Of a stretch of 64,000 bases of DNA, positions 58,133 through 64,000 are shown piece by piece. Numbering within the stretch: position 1 is the stretch's first letter; each line of letters starts with the position of its first letter. The position numbers and the translations under genes were made by a program. Below the pieces are notes generated by a model. It was not told where the DNA came from, ran no database searches, and saw nothing but the letters and a program-made list of their open reading frames with translations. The stretch comes from Labilithrix sp. (GTDB lineage Bacteria > Myxococcota_A > Polyangia > Polyangiales > Polyangiaceae), in NCBI GenBank assembly GCA_019637175.1, contig JAHBWD010000004.1, positions 160,689 to 224,688 on the forward strand, read 5' to 3'.

Positions 58133-60361
58133 ATGAAGTCGAACGACCGATCCAAGCTCGGCGATTACCGGCGCAAGCGCGACGCGAGCGTGACGAACGA
58201 GCCCTTCGGCGACGACGCTCCCGCTTCGTCGTCGCGCGAAGGCACGACGGCGGGCGCCTACGTGGTTCACCTCCACGACGCCACGCGACGCCATTACGAT
58301 CTGCGTCTCGAGATCGGCGGCGTGCTCGCCAGCTTCGCCGTCCCGCATGGGCTCGCGCTCGACCCCGAGCGCAAGCACCTCGCCGTGAAGACCGAGGATC
58401 ACCCGATCGAGTACCTCGAGTTCGAAGACGTGATCCCCGAGAAGCAGTACGGCGCGGGACCGATGATCGCGTGGGATCGAGGCAGCGTCACTTACCTCGA
58501 GGGCCCCGCCGAAGACGAGGTCGCGCAGGGCAAGCTCCATGTCGAGCTGCGCGGCCTGAAGCTCAGGGGGCGCTTCGCGCTCGTCCGGCTCGCGAAGGGC
58601 GAGACCGGCAACGAGTGGCTCCTCTTCAAGAAGCAAGACGAGCACGCGAGCAAGGATCGCGTCATCACCGAAGAGCTCCCGCGATCGATCTACTCCGGCT
58701 TGACCGTCGACGAGCTCGAGGGCGCCGCGGCGATCGGCGCGGCGCACGTCGCGCGCGCCTTCGAGCTCGGCGCGAAGCGCCTCGGCGCCGCGGCGGCGCG
58801 CGAGCTCTCCGCGCGCGATCGCTCGCCGCTCGTCGTCGCGGCCTCGGGCGAGACGCCGCGCGGCGAGGGATGGGTGTACGACGCGCAGCTCGAAGGCCTC
58901 CGCGTCGTCGCGTCGCGCGACGGCGACGTCGTGTCGATCGCGCTGTGGGGCGCAAATGGATCCGCCGAGACCGTCGAGGCATTTTACCCCGAGGTGGTGC
59001 GCGCTTTGCGCGCGCTGCCGCTGACGCGCATCGTCATCGACGGCGAGCTGTGCGCGTTCGACGCGAGCGGTCATCCGAGCCTCTCGCGGCTGGCGCAGCG
59101 CGCGCTCCAGATCGCGAAGGGCGACGCGCATCGCGCGACGACGTTCACGCCGGTCACCCTGGTCGCACAAGATCTTCTCGTCGTCGGCGACGCCGACGTG
59201 CGCTCGCTGCCGCTGTCGCAGCGACGCGAGCTGCTCGCGTCGATCATGCCCGACGTCGGGTTCCTCCGCGCGGCGCCTCCGCTCGAGGGACCGACCGCGT
59301 CGATCCTCGAGCTCTGCGCCGCGCACGGCATCCCCGGCGTCGTGGCGAAGAAGAAGAGCGCGCCGTACGAGCCGAAGAAGGCCGGCTGGCTCTCTCTCTC
59401 GAGCGGCGTCGCGCCGCGCTCGCGCGCGATCGTCGATCATCGCGCCGCCGACCCGAGCCGAGCGGTGCGCCAGGTCACGATCACCAACCGCGGCAAGATC
59501 TTCTGGCCCGACGAGGGCTACACCAAGGGAGATCTCTGCGACTACTACGCGAACGTCGCCGACGTCGTCCTTCCGTACCTCGTCTCGCGGCCCGTGATCC
59601 TCGTGCGCTACCCCGACGGCATCGCGGGCAAGAGCTTCTTTCAGTGGAACGTACCCCCGGGCATGCCCGCGTGGGTTCGAACGCTCTCGATCCCGGGCGA
59701 CGAGGGCGAGAAGAAGCGCGGCTTCCTCATCGACGACGCGCCGACGCTCCTCTACGTCGCGAACCTCGCGTGCATCCCGCTCCACATCCTCGCGGCGCGC
59801 ATGCCCGATCTCGCGCAGGCCGACTTCTTCACCGTCGACTTCGACGTGAAGCAGTCGGAGCTTCGCCACGCGGTCACGCTCGCCACGACGCTGCGCAAGC
59901 TCCTCGAAGCGATCGGCCTCGAGGGTCTTCCCAAGACGTCGGGGCAGTCGGGGCTGCACGTCCTCGTACCGCTGGGCAGAGGACAGAGCTTCGAAACCGC
60001 GCGGGCGCTCGCCGATCTCTTGGGTAAGCTCCTCGTCGAGCAGCACCCCGACATCGCCACGATGGACCGCGTGGTCACGCGGCGCGGCGCGCGCGTCTAC
60101 GTCGACACGGGGCAGACCGGCCGATCGCGCGCGATCGTGGCGCCGTACTCGGTGCGCGCGGTCGCGGGCGCGCAGGTGTCGACGCCCCTCGACTGGGACG
60201 AGATCACGCCCGACCTCGATCCTCGCGCGTTCACGATCAAGACGCTCCCCGCGCGCCTCGCGAAGCACGGCGATCCGATGAGCGGGCTGCTCGAGGCGAA
60301 GCCCGACGTCGCGCGCGCCGTGACGGCGCTCTCCGGCGTCGTCGGGAGCCGGGCGCGCTGA
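58133..60361 (+). CDS. ligD: DNA ligase D-type protein: phosphoesterase, inactive ligase domain, polymerase
   Basis: 742 residues. The N-terminal 3'-phosphoesterase domain (about 35-180) keeps HDATRRHYDLRLE, VPHGLALDP and EDHPIEY. The ligase-like domain (about 230-425) has lost the adenylation lysine: motif I is QLEG (252-255) where KxDG is needed. Motif IV reads PGVVAKKK instead of EGxVxK, and motif V keeps only W419. The OB fold is missing, since the polymerase begins near 446. The primase-polymerase domain (446-730) retains DFD (569-571) and KTSGQSGLHV. LigD acts with Ku in bacterial non-homologous end joining; no ku gene is in the window. It probably works as end-processing enzyme and polymerase only. 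Confidence 0.9.
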   Translation: MKSNDRSKLGDYRRKRDASVTNEPFGDDAPASSSREGTTAGAYVVHLHDATRRHYDLRLEIGGVLASFAVPHGLALDPERKHLAVKTEDHPIEYLEFEDVIPEKQYGAGPMIAWDRGSVTYLEGPAEDEVAQGKLHVELRGLKLRGRFALVRLAKGETGNEWLLFKKQDEHASKDRVITEELPRSIYSGLTVDELEGAAAIGAAHVARAFELGAKRLGAAAARELSARDRSPLVVAASGETPRGEGWVYDAQLEGLRVVASRDGDVVSIALWGANGSAETVEAFYPEVVRALRALPLTRIVIDGELCAFDASGHPSLSRLAQRALQIAKGDAHRATTFTPVTLVAQDLLVVGDADVRSLPLSQRRELLASIMPDVGFLRAAPPLEGPTASILELCAAHGIPGVVAKKKSAPYEPKKAGWLSLSSGVAPRSRAIVDHRAADPSRAVRQVTITNRGKIFWPDEGYTKGDLCDYYANVADVVLPYLVSRPVILVRYPDGIAGKSFFQWNVPPGMPAWVRTLSIPGDEGEKKRGFLIDDAPTLLYVANLACIPLHILAARMPDLAQADFFTVDFDVKQSELRHAVTLATTLRKLLEAIGLEGLPKTSGQSGLHVLVPLGRGQSFETARALADLLGKLLVEQHPDIATMDRVVTRRGARVYVDTGQTGRSRAIVAPYSVRAVAGAQVSTPLDWDEITPDLDPRAFTIKTLPARLAKHGDPMSGLLEAKPDVARAVTALSGVVGSRAR

Positions 60362-60438
60362 AAGCCACCACGCGCTGAACCCTGAACAAAAACGCCCAAC
60401 TTGACGCGCCCTCGCCGCCGCGCCATGAGCGGGCCGCC

Positions 60439-61110
60439 GTGGCTGCCAGCTATTTCGACGTGGACGGAACGCTGATCAGGACGAACCTGGTCCACCCGAC
60501 CCTCTACTACTTGATGCACCAGCGCTCGCCGATGCGCAGCCTGCAGAAGCTCGCGCGCGCCGCGTGGAAGACGCCGCAGATGCTGATGGCGGAGCTGCAA
60601 GATCGGCGGATGTTCAACGAGATCCTCTTCTCGTCGTACGAAGGCATCTCCCGCGATCGCCTCCACGTCCTCGCCGACGACGCCTTCGACACCATCATGA
60701 AGAAGGCGCTCTATCCGGCGGCGCGCGATCTCGTCGCGCGCTGCCGCGACGAGGGCCACGACGTCGTGCTCGTCTCCGGCGCGCTCGATTTCTTGATGAC
60801 GCGCCTCGCCGATCACCTCGGCGCGACGCACGTGATCGCGAACCGCCTCGAGATCAAGGACGGCTACGCGACCGGGCGCCTCTTGCGGCCGGTCGTCGCC
60901 GGTCCGGAGAAGGCGCGCTTGATTCGCGAGCACGCGCGCGAGCACGGCCACGATCTCGACGAGTGCTTCGCGTACTCCGACAGCTACTCCGACGTACCGA
61001 TGCTCAGCGTCGTCGGCCATCCCGCCGCGGTCAACCCCGACGGCAAGCTCGCGCGCCTCGCGCGAACGTACGGCTGGCCGGTGCTGACGCTCGAAAAAAA
61101 CGTGAACTAG
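60439..61110 (+). CDS. HAD-superfamily phosphatase, SerB-like (HAD-IB)
   Basis: 223 residues, GTG start. The HAD motifs are FDVDGTL (residues 6-12; nucleophile Asp 7 and acid/base Asp 9), VLVSGALDF (motif II Ser/Gly), the lysine in GPEKARL and YSDSYSDVPML (motif IV acidic pair). An alpha-helical cap lies between motifs I and II, as in the IB subfamily (SerB-like phosphatases, some acting on lipid or alcohol phosphates). It starts an apparent operon, with the LarA-like gene 8 bases downstream. Substrate unknown. Confidence 0.85.
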   Translation: MAASYFDVDGTLIRTNLVHPTLYYLMHQRSPMRSLQKLARAAWKTPQMLMAELQDRRMFNEILFSSYEGISRDRLHVLADDAFDTIMKKALYPAARDLVARCRDEGHDVVLVSGALDFLMTRLADHLGATHVIANRLEIKDGYATGRLLRPVVAGPEKARLIREHAREHGHDLDECFAYSDSYSDVPMLSVVGHPAAVNPDGKLARLARTYGWPVLTLEKNVN

Positions 61111-61118
61111 AAGGCGTC

Positions 61119-62699
61119 ATGTCCCATCCCCTCGTCGTCACTCTGGATCGCAAGAGCGCGCCGCGCACCATCTTCAGCGGCGACCGCCTCGTCGAGATCG
61201 ATCTGCCGCCGGGCACGCGGTGCATCTACCCGCGCGCGCCCATCGCGCCGCTGAAAGACGTCGAAGCGGCGATCCGCTACGCGATCAATCATCCGCACGA
61301 CTCCGAGCCGCTGCACGCGAAGCTCCGCCCGGGGATGAAGGTCGTCATCGGCATCGACGACATCTCGCTCCCGCTGCCGCCGATGCGCCGGCCCGACGTG
61401 CGCGAGCGCGTGCTCACCGTGGTGCTCCAGACGCTCGCGGATCACGGCGTCGAAGACGTCACGATGATCATCGCGACGAGCGTGCACCGGCGGATGACGG
61501 GCGAAGAGATCCGCCACGTCGTCGGCGATCGCATCTTCAACGCGTACTACCCCGAGCGCCTCTACAACCACGACGCCGAAGATCTGAAGAACATGGTCGA
61601 GATCGGCACGACCGATCTCGGCGAGGTCGTCGAGCTCAATCGCAAGGCCGTCGAGAGCGATCTCCTCATCTACGTGAACCTGAACCTCGTCCCGATGGAT
61701 GGAGGGCACAAGTCGGTCGCGGTCGGCTTCTGCGGCTACAAGAGCCTGAAGGCGCACCACAACCCGCAGACGATGCGCAACTGCCACTCGTACATGGATC
61801 CGTCGAGCTCCGCGCTCGCGACCAGCGTCGAGCGGCAGGGCAAGCTCGCGAACAAGAAGCTCAACGTCTTCACGATCGAGACGACGGTCAACAACCGCAT
61901 GTTCGATCGCCCGCTCGAGTTCCTGCACAAGAACGAGGACGACCTCTCCGGCATGGAGAAGGCGGCGCTGAAGGCGCTGACGGTGACGCTCTCGAAGGTG
62001 CCGCAGCCCGCGCGCCAGGCGATCTTCCAGAAGGTGCCGTCGCCTTACGGCGTCACCGGCGTCTTCGCCGGCGAGACCGAGGCGGTGCACAAGCACACGC
62101 TCGCGCGCTGCTACGAGCAGTACCTCGTGCCGATCAAGGGGCAGGCCGACATCGTCGTGTGCGGCGTCCCGTACATCAGCCCGTACAACGTCAACTCGTT
62201 CCTGAACCCGCTGCTCGTGCAGGTGATGGTGAACGGGTACCTGTTCAACATGTACAAGGGCGCGCCCCTCCTCAAGAAGGGCGGCACGATGATCGTGACG
62301 CACCCGTGCACCGATCAGTTCGACAAGGAGCACCACGCTCCGTACATCGAGTTCGTGCACAACCTCCTGCCGGAGACGCGCGACGGCCTCGAGCTCCACA
62401 AGCGCTACGAGGCGAAGTTCGCGTCGAACCCGGCGTACATCCAGGCGTACCGCACGGGGCACGCCTACCACCCGGCGCACCCGTTCTTCATGTGGTACTG
62501 GGGCGAGGCGGGCCGGCAGCACACGGGCCGCGTGATCGTCGTCGGCGCCGACAACGAGTACATCCCGAAGCTCATGGGATGGGAAACGGCGCGCTCGATG
62601 CCCGAGGCGCTCGAGATGGCGAAAGACACCGCGCCGCCGAGCCCCGAGATCGTGCTGATGCACATCCCGCCGATCGTCATGGCGGAAGTGACGGCGTGA
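61119..62699 (+). CDS. LarA-like (DUF2088) protein, lactate-racemase family
   Basis: 526 residues. The N-terminal domain resembles LarA: VVIGIDDISLPLPPMRR, then ATSVHRRMTGEEIRHVVG (about 119-136), aligning with the HRxxTxEE segment that holds the catalytic His of lactate racemase. GGHKSVAVGFCGYKSL aligns with the GGxK region of the nickel-pincer nucleotide site. It is longer than typical LarA (about 425 residues) and has its own C-terminal sequence. Other LarA relatives racemise or epimerise 2-hydroxyacids. The accessory genes larB, larC and larE are not in the window. It sits between the HAD phosphatase and a lipoprotein in one apparent operon. Confidence 0.8.
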   Translation: MSHPLVVTLDRKSAPRTIFSGDRLVEIDLPPGTRCIYPRAPIAPLKDVEAAIRYAINHPHDSEPLHAKLRPGMKVVIGIDDISLPLPPMRRPDVRERVLTVVLQTLADHGVEDVTMIIATSVHRRMTGEEIRHVVGDRIFNAYYPERLYNHDAEDLKNMVEIGTTDLGEVVELNRKAVESDLLIYVNLNLVPMDGGHKSVAVGFCGYKSLKAHHNPQTMRNCHSYMDPSSSALATSVERQGKLANKKLNVFTIETTVNNRMFDRPLEFLHKNEDDLSGMEKAALKALTVTLSKVPQPARQAIFQKVPSPYGVTGVFAGETEAVHKHTLARCYEQYLVPIKGQADIVVCGVPYISPYNVNSFLNPLLVQVMVNGYLFNMYKGAPLLKKGGTMIVTHPCTDQFDKEHHAPYIEFVHNLLPETRDGLELHKRYEAKFASNPAYIQAYRTGHAYHPAHPFFMWYWGEAGRQHTGRVIVVGADNEYIPKLMGWETARSMPEALEMAKDTAPPSPEIVLMHIPPIVMAEVTA

Positions 62700-63037
62700 G
62701 AGCGTTCGTCGTCGCGATCGCGATCGTCGCGTGCGCCTGCGGAGCGGGCGGCGAAGCTGCGGCGCCGCGGAGCGGTCCTCTCACGTGCGACGAGCACTGC
62801 GCGTCGATCGAGAAGTCGTGCGGGCCGCGCGCGCCTCAAGGCGAGTGCGCCGAGTACTGCCGGGGATGGGCCTCGAGCATCAAGGCGCCCGACTCAGCCG
62901 CGTGTCGCGACGCGAGCAGCGACTACTTCGCGTGCCGCCAGGCGCTCTTCATCGAGCTCTGCAGCGCAGGGCCGCACGACGTGCAGCGATGCAACGCGAA
63001 GGCGGAGTCGGCCAAGCTGGCGTGTAGCGGCGATTGA
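62696..63037 (+). CDS. Small Cys-rich lipoprotein
   Basis: 113 residues from GTG, whose codon overlaps the LarA-like stop by 4 bases (GTGA). The lipoprotein signal VRAFVVAIAIVACACG has the lipid Cys at 13-15. Eight further Cys follow in pairs (TCDEHCASIEKSCG, GECAEYCRGW, CRDASSDYFACRQ, LCSAG, RCNAK), a helical disulfide-rich pattern like the small lipoprotein at 47985. Its role in an operon of metabolic enzymes is unclear; it may be an envelope-anchored binding subunit. Confidence 0.7.
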   Translation: MRAFVVAIAIVACACGAGGEAAAPRSGPLTCDEHCASIEKSCGPRAPQGECAEYCRGWASSIKAPDSAACRDASSDYFACRQALFIELCSAGPHDVQRCNAKAESAKLACSGD

Positions 63038-63041
63038 CGGT

Positions 63042-63962
63042 ATGCGGGCAGGCGTGACCGACCTGCAAAAATACCTCGCCGAAGAGATCGCCGTCGATCA
63101 CGTCGACGGTCACCTCACGCGACGCGAGGCGCTCCGCCGGCTCGCGCTCCTCGGGCTCGGCGCGGCCGCGGCGTCGAGCATGCTCGCCGCGTGCGCGAAC
63201 GAGAAGGCTTCGCAGCCGGCGCCTGCCCCGACGGGCGCGCCCTCGGGCGACGCCGCTCCGCCCGCGGCGCCCTCGGCGGCGCTCCCCGCGGAGGCGATCA
63301 CGTTCGCCGGGCCCGAAGGGCGCACGCTCCAGGGATCGTGGTCGGCCGCGGCGAAGCCGCGCGGCGGCGTCCTCGTCATCCACGAGAACAAGGGGCTGAC
63401 GGATCACTTCAAGCAACTGCCCGGGCGATTCGCGGCGGCCGGGTACGCGGCGCTCGCGATCGATCTCCTCTCCGAAGAGGGCGGCACCGCGTCGCTCGGC
63501 GATCCGGCGAACGCGACCGCCGCGCTCAACAAGGTTCCGGTCGAGCGCTTCGTCGCCGACATGCGCGCCGGTCTCGACGAGATCGCGCGGCGCGCGCCCG
63601 GCGTGAAGCTCGGCGCGATCGGCTTCTGCTTCGGCGGCGCGATGACGTGGCAGCTCATCGCCTCGAAGGATCCGCGCCTCGCCGCGGCCGCCCCGTTCTA
63701 TGGACCGTTGCCATCCGGTGCGGACTTCACCGGCTCGAAGGCCGCGGTGCTCGGCGTCTTCGCGGAGAAAGACGCGCGCGTGAACGCGACGCGCGACGCG
63801 GCGAAGGAGGCGCTCGCGAAAGCGGGCCTCACGCACGAGATCGTGACCTACCCGGGCGTCGATCACGCGTTCTTCAACGACACCGGGCCGCGCTACGACG
63901 CGAACGCCGCCGCGCAAGCGTGGGCGAAGGTGCTCGAGTGGTTCGGGCGTCATGTCGGCTAG
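63042..63962 (+). CDS. Dienelactone-hydrolase-family lipoprotein with twin-arginine-like signal
   Basis: 306 residues. The N-terminal region LTRREALRRLALLGLGAAA ends in SSMLAAC (Cys 51), combining a twin-arginine-like signal with a lipobox. The alpha/beta hydrolase core has the dienelactone hydrolase triad: Cys 196 in GFCFGG, Asp 244 (AEKDARVN) and His 275 (GVDHAFF), with Glu 115 in IHENKGL as in DLH. These enzymes cleave lactone or ester bonds. It starts 4 bases after the small lipoprotein and ends overlapping the next gene by 11 bases. Confidence 0.85.
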   Translation: MRAGVTDLQKYLAEEIAVDHVDGHLTRREALRRLALLGLGAAAASSMLAACANEKASQPAPAPTGAPSGDAAPPAAPSAALPAEAITFAGPEGRTLQGSWSAAAKPRGGVLVIHENKGLTDHFKQLPGRFAAAGYAALAIDLLSEEGGTASLGDPANATAALNKVPVERFVADMRAGLDEIARRAPGVKLGAIGFCFGGAMTWQLIASKDPRLAAAAPFYGPLPSGADFTGSKAAVLGVFAEKDARVNATRDAAKEALAKAGLTHEIVTYPGVDHAFFNDTGPRYDANAAAQAWAKVLEWFGRHVG

Positions 63963-64000
63963 GCGCCTCGCGCTCTTCGCGTTCGCGATCGCGATCGCGA
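63952..64000 (+). CDS. Start of an exported protein, cut by the window end
   Basis: An ATG at 63952 overlaps the preceding gene by 11 bases and opens MSARRLALFAFAIAIA, a typical signal peptide. The remainder lies outside the window, so nothing can be said about function beyond likely export and co-transcription with the dienelactone-hydrolase-like gene. Confidence 0.55.
   Translation, partial: MSARRLALFAFAIAIA

Noticed and set aside
61107..62663. 518-codon minus-strand frame opposite the LarA-like gene
   Set aside because: Val/Arg/His-rich shadow; the plus strand carries the conserved LarA-like motifs and coupled starts.
61119..62699. Calling the locus a lactate racemase operon
   Set aside because: larB, larC and larE are absent from the window and the protein is longer than LarA.
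1..64000. tRNA, rRNA, prophage, insertion sequence or biosynthetic gene cluster
   Set aside because: None was seen: no cloverleaf-like sequence, transposase, integrase, polyketide synthase or peptide synthetase module was recognised by eye on either strand.

Overview
The window is about 70% GC and densely coded on both strands. It reads as chromosomal DNA of a myxobacterium (Myxococcota, possibly Polyangiales-like; the exact taxon is inferred). The signs are: about twenty secreted lipoproteins with Asp/Gly/Pro-rich linkers and Cys-rich modules; three Ser/Thr kinases with HRD-type catalytic loops, one carrying the HRDVSPQN variant and a PEGA domain; an FHA-linked sigma-54 activator; and eukaryote-like secreted domains (fibrinogen-like, lamin tail, concanavalin-like, protein-arginine deiminase). 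I saw no tRNA, rRNA, CRISPR array, transposase or phage gene.

Layout. 1-7.6 kb: end of a protein-arginine deiminase, a HEAT protein, two outer-membrane barrels (one FadL-like), a triple-repeat Cys-rich lipoprotein, a TetR regulator and a YfiM-like protein. 7.6-15.5 kb: a 1452-residue metzincin-like lipoprotein, a beta-helix lipoprotein and a TPR membrane protein. 15.5-18.4 kb: FHA/sigma-54 activator followed by a Ser/Thr kinase. 19-21.5 kb: BNR propeller, MoaD/ThiS-like protein and a phosphoesterase. 21.5-27.2 kb: a three-gene ABC-like operon with a degenerate ATPase, divergent from a membrane protein ending in a degenerate sigma-54-type AAA+ domain plus two small lipoproteins. 27-35.6 kb: lipoproteins, a soluble kinase and a TauE/SafE exporter divergent from a LysR regulator. 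35.7-46 kb: acyltransferase/epimerase pair, an M49-like lipoprotein with an EF-hand, aat, an RpoD-family sigma factor, bolA, secreted lipoproteins and an HSDL2-like dehydrogenase. 46-57.7 kb: lipoproteins, a LigB-type dioxygenase, a UbiB-family kinase, a third Ser/Thr kinase, a GT-C type membrane protein and a VWA lipoprotein. 58-64 kb: LigD, then an apparent operon of HAD phosphatase, LarA-like protein, a small lipoprotein and a dienelactone-hydrolase-like lipoprotein.

Two features recur. Many genes have a -10 hexamer (often TGCTAnnnT) only 6-11 bases before the start codon, suggesting leaderless or nearly leaderless mRNAs. Convergent genes are commonly packed stop-to-stop with 0-12 bases between them. 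The most unusual proteins are degenerate enzymes: a LigD whose ligase domain has lost its nucleotidyl lysine and apparently its OB fold, an ABC ATPase without the Walker A lysine, and a membrane-bound AAA+ domain without a P-loop. The last two are encoded by divergent neighbours. All calls rest on reading motifs by eye; no database search was possible.
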